From the NCBI GenBank assembly GCA_015680685.1, contig MNCI01015910.1, forward strand, positions 1,538,592 through 1,602,591: DNA of 64,000 nucleotides. The letters run 5' to 3'. Positions 47,352-58,815 of this stretch are shown piece after piece. Source of the DNA: Gnetum montanum (taxonomy: Eukaryota; Streptophyta; Gnetopsida; Gnetales; Gnetaceae). How positions within the stretch are numbered: the first letter of the stretch is position 1; the number at the start of each line of letters is the position of its first letter. The notes under the pieces are model-generated. The model saw only the letters and a list, made by a program, of their open reading frames with translations, did no database searches and had not been told where the DNA came from. A program made the translations under genes and the position numbers.

Positions 47352-50006
47352 TCAGGCTGCAGCTTCAACTGGAGCCATTACCACTCTTCCTCGAATGCCT
47401 CTGGCTCTGCCCCTCATCCTGCCCCTGCCTGCAAAATTTCATGCATGCTTAAAACATACATTTAGACAAAGCTACTTAAGAAACACATAGGCCTAATTCA
47501 AATATAAATTTTATAAAAAAAAACAATATAAATGAAGGGATTTTTTAGCTATTATAACACCTACCTCCAGGAACATTAGGTCCAGCATTACCACCACCAC
47601 CACCACCATTGTTGTAGCCATTATTGTCATCAAAATAATTCATTTGTCTCCCTCTGCCTCGTCCCCAACCTCTGCCTCGTCCACGGCCCCAAGGAGCCCA
47701 ACCGTAGTACCCACCAACTAACCGACAAAAATAAAAATAAAAATAGGTATTACTTTCTTTTGAGAAGAATACAGGATTTAAATAGATTCTCAGAATTTTG
47801 TTCTTCTTGTGTATTTAATTGACAAATTATGTATCTTAAGACACAAAATCATTGATAAGGCTTACATGACATGCCCCAGCCCCTGCCTCCCCAGCCCCTG
47901 CCTCCCCAGCCTCTTCCTCTGCCCCTTCCCCTTCCACGCCCTCTAGTCACACCTTCTTGTCCATCTGAAAGTTTCATGTCTCATTTGAAATAAAAATGCT
48001 ATAATAACACTGAAAATGTAATGAAGTTTATTTCTCTGTAAGGAAACACCCGCCTCCATTAACACTGGCATTGGTTTGCTTCAGTTCTTCCCTTGGCAGG
48101 GGAGCCTGATAACTGTTGAGAAAAAAGGAATAAAAAAGGGCAGAACCCAAAACCCATTGTCAGAAAAGAATGAGAGACTTATGTTGCAGAGTTGGACACA
48201 ACAAATTCAAATGTAAAGCCCACCCTGTTGAGTTCTTGTTAAGTTCCTTGGCTGACAGAGTGATGGAAATCATAGAGACATGTCGTTCTGTCTCCAAACT
48301 GCATTAGCATTAAAAGCTCTTAAGATTCATGAAGCCATGAAACCACAAAACCGTTCAATCCACCAAAGTAATTTTAGTCCAAACAAATAAAAAGATAGAG
48401 TACATCCACGGAAATTTAATTACTAATATTAAGCATATTTTATGACATTTTGAACTAAAACATACGGAAGTAGGCCTTCTTCAATCGGTTCCCAGACGTC
48501 AACAATGCTGCTTGAGCTTGTGACCGTATCTTGATGTAAACCAGGTATCCGGCGCTGCAAAGAAACATAGATGTGAGGTATATATAACATTGCAATGCTT
48601 TAAATCATTTTAAATCATTTTAAAGGGTTCTCAGAAAAAGGATGAAAGAAGAAGATCATTTACCTTCAGTATCTCAGCAACTGCTACCGTTTTACTGATA
48701 GCTTGTCCCATTGCTTTGAGTGAGATTTCTGGAAACTTATTATCCTGAATAAAAATGCCACACTAAATAGTTAAGGCTAGGAAAGCCCAAAAACCTGACA
48801 ATTCATTTTGTAAAAGTCAAAGACAGTATTGCAATCAAAGTTAGAGGAAATAAAATTAGTACATGGCATGAAAACGGTAGCAATCTCAAGGGAAGCGAGA
48901 TATCTAACAGCCAACAATAGACAAAATTCAACTGAAATATTGACTGTGCTTCTTTAGATAGCTCTGAGCATTCTTTCACAAAATAAGACTTGTTTGGACA
49001 ACATATTATGGTACCATGCCGATGAGGAGACATATTGTAAGTCACAAAGAAATAATCATTTAATATTAATGACAAGAATTTAAAGTTTGAAACTCGTTGC
49101 TAACCAAACAGGGATAAGCAAAGTGCTTGCTCGTCTGTTAGACATGACAATACAAATTAAAGCAAGAGATGCAAGGCACAAGAGAAATTCAAACCAAATG
49201 ATAGAAGTATTCAGCAGAAATAATTTACAAAGAAAGTTCTAACGGATCATTGATGCAATCTTTGACTGAACAAGCACAATAAACCCTTAGAACAACATGA
49301 ATCAGGTCATTCATCAATTGAAAACCTAAAGACGAACACAAAAATCTGCTAGACCAGATTCATGCAGAGCAACCAACCAAACAGATTAATATGAAAAAGC
49401 AAAGCTTTCGTCGTTAGAGACGAAAACATTTCTACACCTGGAGCACCAAGGTAATACGAAATGGACGAGTAGGACCATTAAAAGATAAACACCAAATTAT
49501 CAAACACTGAGAACCCAACAATGATATGGGGTACGCGATCTTGAATGCACATATTCACAACCACCTAACACCAAGAACATCTTCGGTTTAAACATATCAT
49601 AAAACAATAGACATGCAAACCTTTCGTAATTAGAATGAAGACATTTCCATGCAACAACAGAGAGAAAGAAAGCAAGAAGCATAAGGACTTGCATCAATCA
49701 CTCGCAGGAGAAAGCCAAAAACAAAATCAGTCCAAAAGGACATATTAACAAGACCAAACGACAACATCACAGAAAGAAAGTGCATATTCTACAGCACAGA
49801 GATTTTAGCAAAAGTAAAATAACAAGGACAGGAAAACACAAGAATTCCCAAAATTTGAGGAAAGCATGAGAGGCTCCTCCTACCTGCAGAAGGCTGGCAG
49901 CATAGCTAATGTAACTCCTGATGGGACCTTGGGCAGTGACCCGGATCTCATTCTCATTGATTTGCGTCTCAGGCCTGGGTTTCTCAACTCTCTGGTACCG
50001 ATCCAT
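47352..50006 (-). CDS. Alba-domain nucleic-acid-binding protein with RGG tail
   Basis: Eight exons: 50006-49884, 48744-48664, 48554-48466, 48298-48224, 48112 to 48066 (or 48050), 47964-47866, 47717-47565 and 47428-47352. The N-terminus MDRYQRVEKPRPETQINENE is diagnostic of the long plant Alba class. The Alba fold covers about residues 18-120 (IRVTAQGPIRSYISYAASLL, LKAMGQAISKTVAVAEILK, RRIPGL, WEPIEEGL, VSMISITLSAKEL). The tail is RG/WGGRG-rich with a Gly6 run. Plant Alba proteins bind RNA, DNA and R-loops in nucleus and cytoplasm. With the donor at 48066 the exons sum to 744 nt (247 residues plus stop); the stronger-looking donor at 48050 shifts the frame and stops early. The first intron is long (1,139 bp); the rest are about 100-170 bp. 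Confidence 0.9.
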
Positions 50007-50275
50007 GACCCCAATTAGGTTCACACCACAAAAGCCCTGAATCTCAGAAAACCCACAAAACCCCAGAAAAAACCCACAACAAATCTGATATGCTGCTACC
50101 GAGGCTGCTCTTCTTCTTCTTGTCCTTCTTGTATCACAAAACTCCCAAACCCTGTTTGGAGAAACCAAACAGGCGGAGAAGCAGGGAAGAGAAGAATATC
50201 AGTAATTCAGGAAGCCTAAAAGACGAAGCAAATTATAACAGGAGAAGTCAAGAGGCTTCTGCCGGTCTCTGAAAT

Positions 50276-50298
50276 ATCATCATCATCATCATCATCAT
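50276..50298. repeat. (ATC)n microsatellite in the Alba 5' leader
   Basis: Seven to eight uninterrupted ATC/GAT units. Confidence 0.9.
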
Positions 50299-50372
50299 TG
50301 CTTGCTATTCCTGCTGCCGGTGCTGTCTCTTGCTCATGTGTACGGGTGTTCAAATTTCTTGCGTTCCTTCAT

Positions 50373-50384
50373 CCTTTATATACA
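50373..50384 (-). promoter_or_regulatory. Likely TATA box of the Alba gene
   Basis: The minus strand reads GTATATAAAGG, about 370 bp upstream of the start codon. This would give a 5' leader of roughly 330 bases that includes an (ATC)n tract at 50276-50298. No alternative TATA is closer. Confidence 0.5.
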
Positions 50385-50399
50385 CATAACACCATTGCA

Positions 50400-52229
50400 T
50401 GCAACAGATGTTTTTTATTTTCAATTTTTCCTAAATTAAATCTATACGCTCTGAGCCGTTTCTAATCTTAGTCTTCTTCTTCTTTCAGCAGGTGGGTGGT
50501 TGGGATTCGATGGCACCTCCCTTAACTACAATCCATAACTGAATCCTCGTCCTCTTTCTTGCCCCTCTGTTTTTTTCCAATGCTCATGTATTTTGGGGAA
50601 AGAAAAAACCAAGAAATTGCAAAATGTTGTCGGCGGTTGTTCGTACCCATAATCATAAACTATGGAAAACAGAATTCCCTTTTCTGATTCGTATTCATGA
50701 TCTTCCTGTCTTGTACTTTCGATTCTCTTCACCGTGTGCTTTGAAACGACTAAATTTGATTTTCATGATGTTCGTTACTAACCCACCGTCATAGAATTAA
50801 GAAAGAAAATGCAACAATATCTTTTCAAGATTTTTTTTTTGTTTTTTGGGGGAAATGGATTCAACTCGCTGGAAGTTTTGTACGGCTGCAAAATCTGGGC
50901 TGTGGGAATGTCGATCGTCTGTCATGACCATGTCCATGTCATGCATGAACTGTTTTTGGGTTGCGGAAACTCCCTAGCATGTATCATCATCATCCGAAAT
51001 TTTTTTAAAAAAATGCTCATCACTTATCATGTGCTCTGCTGTAACTGAATTTTACATGATTTTCTGTTATTTTTGTGGGTGGTTTAGTGGGTTTCAACCG
51101 TAAAATGGCAAAACGAACAACGCTGCAGCCGGTTTACCAAAATCTTATGCTAAAAAACATATATTTAGATTGTGACATTGTCATGTTCAAATAAACATTT
51201 AGGCTTGTTTTAACCATAGTGGTGACAATTTATTTGTTCCGAACTTTTTTTTTAAACCATTTTTCTGTGCGTCGTGGCAGAGCGCCAATTTTGCTCGCCC
51301 CTCGCTAATTATCCATGGAATTAAAGAAATCTTAAAACATATATGATGCGGGAGAATATGAGTTCAGATTCAAATTTCGGAAGACGAAAGAATTGCATAA
51401 CATTGGTCTGTATATGTAACTGTCGTCGTTGGCGCTTTGTAAACACGATTTTTTATTTGGAATTTGCAACGGAAGTTGGTGAAAATCTAAGGACCTCACA
51501 CTTTGAGTGAAACAAGCATACGTGATGCTTTGAGTTTGAGTTTTGACTGTACCAAACTATTTTGAGTTTGAGTTTTGACTGTACCAAACTATTTTACGCA
51601 CATACAAAGTACTTGTCCAGAAAGTGGTGTACATAGTCATGCAAAGTGGATTCTAATTGAAGATATATATATCCCTTGCATTTAATGTGAGTGGGTATGT
51701 GCGCATTATTTATTAAAATAAGGTATGATTTGTTTTTTTCTTTAAACGAACACCCTGGATTTATGGTGCCCGGCTAAAAAAAGGGATACTTTTATTTAAA
51801 GAAAAACAAACTAAATAATATATAAGTTACCATCTACATTGATTTAATAGATATATAACTAAACAATATTCTTTTAGTTATAATTCATCCAACATTCTTT
51901 TATTATCATCATTGTCATCTTAGCTTGTTCTAACACAATGGGGTTGGCTATATGAGTTCTTTTTCACCATTTGCCTCTATGAATAACTACATTCTTGCTT
52001 GTCTGAAGTTTTTTTAAATCATTTTCAATTGCTTTTTCCTATGTCTTCTTTGATCTTCCTTTCAATGGTTTTCTTGGAATAGTGATATAGCAACCTTTGT
52101 TTATAGGCTCATTTTCTCACATTAATGTCCATGACCTTTTTGAAGAACTCTAAAATTTCTTTTTTGCAATACCGCAAACCAAATAAATTACAGGAGTGGT
52201 GTCTACACCTTACCTTCTTATCCTCAATA
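50400..52229. other. Intergenic DNA upstream of the Alba gene
   Basis: No gene is supported. It contains a 32-bp tandem duplication (51531-51595, unit with GAGTTTGAGTTTTGACTGTA). A short frame at 50809-51048 lacks any family resemblance. The remainder is low-complexity AT-rich sequence. Confidence 0.5.
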
Positions 52230-52234
52230 ATGAT

Positions 52235-53056
52235 TGATGAGTCATGAATTGTTGGCTGCGATATCACATACACGATATCGTAACCTAGACGCGATATCGA
52301 ATATGCGATATCGTGGCCTATCTCCTCATCTATAAATAAGAGGCAGGCGGATTTGGTTTAGATTTAGTTTTTAGTATTAAGGTAAGGACTTTTTGTCAGT
52401 TTTCCTCTCAACCCTTTCTCCTAGTGCATGCTCGTAGTGTGATGATTGTAATTGTACGACATCCTTATTTGAGTGTGATGTACTTGGACACGCACATGAT
52501 CGACAATTAAGATCGAGATTACTTCATCATTGCAGCATCCACTTAGCTTAATTATTTAATTGTTATTGTTATTTATTGCTTTCTTGGTTAATAGCTCTCT
52601 ACCCTTATCTCCTAGTAACGCGGAATGAGTATGACTTAATCACGAGCATTTAAGTGTGACTACTTGGTAACCCAGTAGTGTACCTAGGCCATGTGCTTGG
52701 TAATCCTAGTGGTAGTCGTGCACAAGGTCCAAGATGTGTACAGATGATTAAGGAATGGATGCTCATCGCACTTAGGCTAGTTTAGATTCTCTCACACACA
52801 CTCTCTCCTAGCTTAGTTGATATTATTTCCCATCATACTCAGGAGTAGCATTAGTGTAGGAACACATCATACACATCACTTTAGACTAAACCATACGTGA
52901 CAAAGCTAATACTAGTCCAGGTGGGAAGACAGTGAACTGCAATCTACGAGTAACTGTCTAGATACCACAACTAGCCTGTCTGCGGAGTTTGACTGGATCG
53001 TGCTTGAAGCGCTCATATTCGTATGGTTGAGTGTAGGGGTACCTCGCCACTCATCA
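52235..53056 (+). mobile_element. Solo LTR E (822 bp)
   Basis: It runs TGATGAGTCATGAATTG to TCATCA, flanked by ATGAT at 52230-52234 and 53057-53061. U3 has four to five CGATATCG / TGATATCA palindromes within about 70 bp, then CTATAAATAAGAGG. There is no internal sequence or second LTR, so it arose by LTR-LTR recombination. Confidence 0.9.
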
Positions 53057-53289
53057 ATGATGTTGTTACTAAATCAACAAAAAATCATTAATGGAATTGT
53101 CTAAATTCATTTCAGATTTCTTAACTAAAAAATTTGTTGTTGTTAAAGAACAGAAGACACAACTTGTATCCTTGAAAAAATTATATAGAAATATAACAAT
53201 GTCTTTGGTATGATTTGAACACTTAATAACCTCTTATTTGTGAATTCTTGTTACATTATGAGGTGACCACTTAAGGTACCTTTATGTTA

Positions 53290-53477
53290 GCGCTAATAGA
53301 TCCATATGACCCTTTGTCCAATACCCTTGGATCCATTGGATGTAATTAAAAAATATTTAAATTTGGATTTTTTAGTTTTTTCTAGATCCATATGACCTCT
53401 ATTTTGTACTAGATTTTTGGTAATGTTAATAACATTGTTTTTGTCACAAAAAACTAGTTTGTGGTCCAATTTGATCC
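53290..53477 (-). pseudogene. Element H RNase H, distal part
   Basis: LVFCDKNNVINITKNLVQNR is the Ty1/copia RNase H phrase (CDN-SAI-AKNP in intact copies). It lies exactly where the frame interrupted at 58816 should continue. The remaining sequence to 53062 is unreadable. Confidence 0.65.
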
Positions 53478-54259
53478 TAATGAGCCACGATATCGTGTAC
53501 GTGATATCACATCCGCCACGCGATATCGTGTCTTGCCTCATCTTCTATAAATAAGAGGTGGCACCCTTTGTTCTGGGGGAGTTAGACTTAGATCCTTAGC
53601 CAAATTCTTGCAGTCTTGTTATTCCATAGTTAGAATTATTTCTATGTGCCCGCAGTAGGAGTTAGAGTGAATGGATCTTTATTCGAACAATTTGTACCTG
53701 AGCACAATTTTGTGTACGGCAATAAAGACGAACTTTATGATAAACCTTGCAACATACAGATTAAGCTAATTAGTAATTAATTATTGTTTAATGCTTTCCT
53801 AGTTAATTAATATCTCTCTCAACCTTCAACCCCCTTAGTTAAATACACTCAGTATGACCACTTCGAGCATGCGTGTAGTGCTTGGTAACCTAGTAACGAT
53901 TAGCGTTTGGTAATCCCAGTAGCATTGCACTGGTTTAGGATGTGTATGGCAAGTGGGAATGGATACTGGTGTTAGGAACATTTAGGAACTAGTTAACGAA
54001 TAGTTAATATAAATTACTCACTTAGTTCTCTCTCCCTCTCCTTTATTAGCATAAGACATAAAAAATATAAAAGTTATAAAAATCATATACCTCAAGCTTA
54101 CTTAACCATACAACCATGAAAATACAAGTAAGTTTGGGAAGACAACGATTAATTAACCCTAAGTGTTCCATTAAGGCACGTAAGCACTTAGTCCTTGGAG
54201 TTTGACAGGATCATGCATGAAACGCTCGTATTCGTATGGTTGAGTGTAGGGGTACCTCA
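53478..54259 (+). repeat. Element F 5' LTR, 3' end deleted
   Basis: It starts TAATGAGCCACGATATCG and matches the 3' LTR up to GTAGGGGTACCTCACC, where it joins gag sequence directly. The expected ACTCATCA end and primer site are missing. U3 has ACGATATCG / GTGATATCAC palindromes, and CTATAAATAAGAGG at about 53545 is the TATA. Confidence 0.85.
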
Positions 54260-55937
54260 CCAAATGTGGGACTCCCTAGATAGTAGGTTTGAAATTGTTC
54301 TTAAAATTGTAGAGGAGTCTAGAGAGCAAGGTAGTGATCGCGACAAAAAGAAAAAGAGAGAAGTGGAAAATGCACGTAACAAGGGTAAGGGCAAAATGGC
54401 CATCATAGAAGAGGTTGTGGATTCAGACATGGATAATGATGGTCGATGCGAGATATGCCAATACGACCATCCTAAGGGATGTTGCCCAGTGATCTCACAT
54501 CTACAAGAGTCTAGGGTGTATGCACTCAACCTAGGACTAAATAAACGGCAAGCACCTCAATGGTTACCTTATCCCCAAGGTAACCCAAGGCAGTTCCACC
54601 AACCTTCAACATATTATCCAAGTAGAATTCCACCACAACCCGTTGAGCAACATCAACAGTAGCAATACCCACAGTCATGGGGGATGCCACCACCAAGGCA
54701 ACAATACCCCTACTAGCAACCTGACCCATATGGCTACTACGTGCAGCATCCAATCTCTCCACGTGACTCTGTTAGTCACGTTACACCAAAACATCACTAC
54801 CAAGCTCCTGAGTATTATAGAACTCCTTCTCCTAGGGAAGATAACCCACAAACATACCATCCTTCAAATCCATCTGTAGTTCTCACACCAATAGCTCCAT
54901 TACCACCCACTCTAGCAATGCAAGGGGAACTTCTTATTCAACCGCAGCAACACAATGCCACAAGGGCTGTGAATCCTCAACCCGCTATTGGTTTTGACAA
55001 CCGTATGAAGAAAAGGCCTTTCTTCAGAACCAACAGTCCAACCAAGCCCTTACAACCACAAGCCGTTGAACCTCTGAATGCCTCCCCATCAAATAAGGCT
55101 TCAGAGCTCCCTTCGAACCAAACATCGATCTCAACGCATATGGTTATGTTAACGCATGTTGTAACTGATTGGATCAAGGTTGGCCACCTTCCTAGGAAAT
55201 TCTCTAATCTCGGAAGCCCTCTAATCTATCTCCAAATCACTGGGAATGAGCCATGCAGAGCTCTTCTAGACTTAGGTTCTGGAGTCAACTTAATATCACA
55301 AGAAATATATAAAGCCTGGAACCTACCTCCATTAAGGAAGAGCAATATTCGCCTAGAGTTGGCCGACCAATCCATCACTGTTCCCTTGGGACTAGTGGAG
55401 GACATCGTCACCACTGTGTGTGGGTGGTCGTACCCAGCTGATTTCCTAGTGATACAAGTGAAAAATGGTAAATGAGACTTCCCAATAATAATGGGAAGGG
55501 CATGGCTAAGTACTATAGATGCATGCCTAGGAATTCATGATCTTTCCCTAGAAATATCTAAGGAGAACACTTTTGGAAAGATCAAGAAGAAGAAGGTTCC
55601 ATGCATTGCATATAGTGATACAGGGTGCAATTGCATGCAGAGATCATGGGTTGTGCAAAGTTTAGCATTGCCTACATGCAACCGGTGTGCACAAGACATT
55701 AACATACAAAAGTGCCTCTATGTAGCAGCCACACGACAAGAAGACACACAGTGGCTGATAGCTGATCAAGAGAGAAACTCACTAATGTGCATGGAACTAA
55801 CTGAGGGAATAACTTGTGCTTACATCGAAAGCATAGATGCACTAGAGCAAGTCAGTTGCCAACTTCCAAGCCTTAACCTTGAAAACATCAACTGGGGGAA
55901 GTTGGAAATTCCTAAAAAGTTCAAACAAGAGCCCTGA
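54260..55937 (+). pseudogene. Gag C-terminal half plus aspartic protease of element F
   Basis: One frame runs about 560 codons with only three stops (about 54660, 54713 and 55473). In order: charged Lys/Glu-rich segment; zinc-knuckle-like CEICQYDHPKGCCPVISHLQ; Pro/Gln-rich region; then a retroviral-type aspartic protease. The protease includes RALLDLGSGVNLISQEIYK (Asp-Leu-Gly-Ser in place of the usual DTGA/DSGA), LELADQSITVPLGLVEDIV and FPIIMGRAWLST. The wording is closest to Athila/Tat Ty3/gypsy proteases. A tail with DTQW resembles the gag tails of C and D. RT and integrase are absent. Confidence 0.8.
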
Positions 55938-58007
55938 TAAGAGATTGTTAGTCAATGTGCAATAGACCAAACCCTTACATGAATTTAGAATGGTCAGTGC
56001 ACATAATACCTCTGAGAAGGGACAACCCTGCTCACTCTTTCGGATCTCCTCCTTCCAACTCAATCATGGGGGAGACAACCACCTTTGCTAATCATTTGAG
56101 GCCCTTAGTTCCTTTTTAAGTTTTTGTTTTACAAATTTCTTTAACTTTTCTTTTTTTTTTGTTTTGCAACATCTTTTATACTTTTTTATTTCTTTATGTG
56201 ACTGTTTGTTTTATTTGTTTTTGTTTTTGTTTTTTGTTCTTATATTTGTCCTTGTTTGTTGTTTTTGTTTTGTTTATATTCATCACCTAATAAGTGCTCC
56301 TAATGGTGGTATGAACTATATTCTATTGATTGCTAATGTTTGGTTTTTATCTTTGAGTTATAATGTTGATACTAAGGTATGGTTCTTTTGATATAACAGG
56401 AAATGAGTCCATGTCATCCATGCATTCATAAATTTCTATTGTCTCTCTTGGCTTGGAACTATACAGTCCCTTTCTTTAATAATAAAATTATTAACAAATT
56501 GGTGACTAGGCATTTCTCAAACTAAGGAAGGACTCAAGGACTAAAAAGGTTGTGACTTCAAAGGGATTTGATGCATTTGTGTTGGCTATTCTCTTGAGTG
56601 CTTGGATGTTTTCTTCTTAAGTTTTCCTTACCATTCGGACGTTGCTCCATTATTGGGAAGCTAAACCAATGAAAATAAGTCTTTAGATCATGTGGTTCTC
56701 ATGCAAAAAAGAAAGAAAGAAAGAAAGAAAGTGAGAATTCAAAGCACACCCCTTAGACAAAATAATCATCTGGGCTACAAGCATTAGTTATGGAACTAAA
56801 CAAACATGTTCCCTCTAACTAAGGCCCTTTCTCACTTCCTACTTTTCCCTTTCTCATTTCCTCAGAATGGTGACTCTTTGGCGGAAGCATTCTTGTTACT
56901 TCAAGAAGATGGATTGGCCAAGTGTATTAATGAGAAGTCACTGGATGTGGATTTTTTGAGGCTGGATTTGGAATGAGATCTACTTAGTCACATTAACCAT
57001 AAATACACAAGGGGTTGTACACCACCTTGTTTTTGGGACTCCATTCCATTCTCTTCTTCCCATCATTCTTTCTTCATTTTTCACCTCATTGCCTGTTGTA
57101 TTAGTAGTATATATTTTGGTTGATGCATTATTTTCTCATTGGTGAATTCTTGGGGTTAAGTCTTTGACTCTTGCTCCCAAATGACATTTCCAGAGCCTAC
57201 GAACTCTTTGAATGTGAGTTAGGGCATAAAGGGCATGAGCCTACTTTGGGGAGGACCCACTAGTGTTCCTATTTGGTGCATCAGTTAACTTATTTCCCTT
57301 AAACATTCCCGCAATCAACATTTGTTTTGTTCATTTCCATCTCTGACATCCATTTTATCGGCTTTATCATTGTTTCTTTTTCTCCATCTTTCTTATTCCT
57401 TATCTTTTTCCATTCTATCGCTATTGGAGGATCGCTTTTAGTCATGGGGGCCCTGGTCCAATTTTTTCAATTTTTCCTAACCCCTACACCTTAGGTAGTC
57501 ACCAGTGTTATATCTCTAGAATCTGCATTAGCCATATCACAACTCAGCCAATGGACCTTACACCGAGGTAAGGTATCAACTGTATTGTGATTTACTTATC
57601 CTTGCTCATATGTGACTATGTTGTGTGTGCAGATGGCAATCATATAACAATGGATTGGACCTGGAGGAAAAACTCAGGATGGATTGGTGCTGGAACGGTT
57701 GTGCATGGAACAAGATTGATGACGCGGTTATGGATGGACAATGGAAGGTGCAATCTTGGTGTTGGTAGCAACACATCTTCTTCTTTTCTCTCTCTCTTCT
57801 CTCTTAGCTGCCAAATACGTCTAGATGTCACTTGTGTATAGTGTTCACTCTTGTAGTCATGGATACTAATATTGTCATGTATTGTAATGTTGATCTGTTC
57901 ACATGTCATCCCATTCACCATTAGCTATCATTCAAGTTAATAATCCCATACCTACCCAATGTTTTGTAAGGAACTCGAGGACTAGTTTTTATTTAGTCAT
58001 GGGGGTA
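55938..58007 (+). other. Element F spacer and ORF2 stub
   Basis: A T/G-rich tract (56100-56290), an (AAAG)n run near 56706-56735 and weak versions of the conserved blocks (GTGACTTCAAAGGGATTTG near 56548, TACTTTGGGGAGGACCCACT near 57240) are present. TTGTGTGTGCAG at 57621-57632 precedes ATG (57633), again acceptor-like. The frame after it is short and unrecognised. The polypurine-like CATGGGGGTA ends the spacer. Confidence 0.6.
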
Positions 58008-58815
58008 TGATGAGCTGCGATATCACGTACACGATATCACATCTGCCATGCGATATCGCATACACGATATTGCATCCTGCCTCATCTTCTATAAATAAGA
58101 GGTGATTCCCTTTTTTCTGGGGGAGTTAGACTTAAACCCTTAGCCAAATTCTTGTAGTTTTTTTTTATTCCAGAGTTAGAATTATTTCTGTGTGCCTGCA
58201 GTAGGAGTCATAGAGTGAACAGGTCTTTATTCGAACAATTTGTCCCTGAGCACAATTTTGTGTACGGAAATAAAGATGAACTTTATGATAAACCTTGCAA
58301 CATACAAATTAAGCTAATTATTAATTAATTATTTTTAATGATTTTCTAGTTAATTAATATCTTTCTCAACCTTCAACCCCCTTAGTTAAATACACTCAGT
58401 ACAACTGCTTCGAGCATGCGTGTAGCGCTTGGTAACCCAGTAACGATTAGCGTTTGGTAATCCCAGCAACATTGCACTGGTTTAGGATGTGTATGACAAG
58501 TGGGAACAGATACTGGTGTTAGAAACATTTAGGAATTAGTTAATGAATAGTTAATGTAAGTTGGCCACTTAGTTCTCTCTCCCTCTCCTTTATTAGCATA
58601 AGACATAAAAATTATAAAAGCTATAAAAAGCATATACCTCAAGCTTACTTAACCATACAACCGTGACAATACAAGTAAGTTTGGGAAGACAACGATTGAT
58701 GAACCCTGAGTGTTCCATTAAGGCGTGTAAGCACTTAGTCCTTGGAGTTCGACCGAATTGTGCGTAAACGCTCGTATTCGTATGGTTGAGTGTAGGGGTA
58801 CCTCGCCACTCATCA
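58008..58815 (+). repeat. Element F 3' LTR (808 bp)
   Basis: It runs TGATGAGCTGCGATATC to TCATCA. U3 palindromes (GCGATATC, ACGATATC) lie within 58017-58075 and CTATAAATAAGAGG is near 58090. The sequence is close to the 5' copy. Confidence 0.9.

Larger units (their letters stand above)
53478..58815 (+). mobile_element. Element F: gag-protease LTR retrotransposon without pol
   Basis: 5,338 bp, with LTRs 53478-54259 (truncated) and 58008-58815. GATCC before and AATCC after form a target duplication with one mismatch. The end of the left LTR, the primer site and the gag N-terminal half are deleted. What remains is a nearly open gag-protease frame (54260-55937), a spacer, and a residual ORF2 start. 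It is in the RNase H of element H. Confidence 0.85.

Noticed and set aside
57587-57841. Small protein gene at the end of element F
   Set aside because: The frame straddles the acceptor-like site and the ORF2 stub, is unlike ORF2 of B-D and lies in element spacer; its ATG context alone is not enough.
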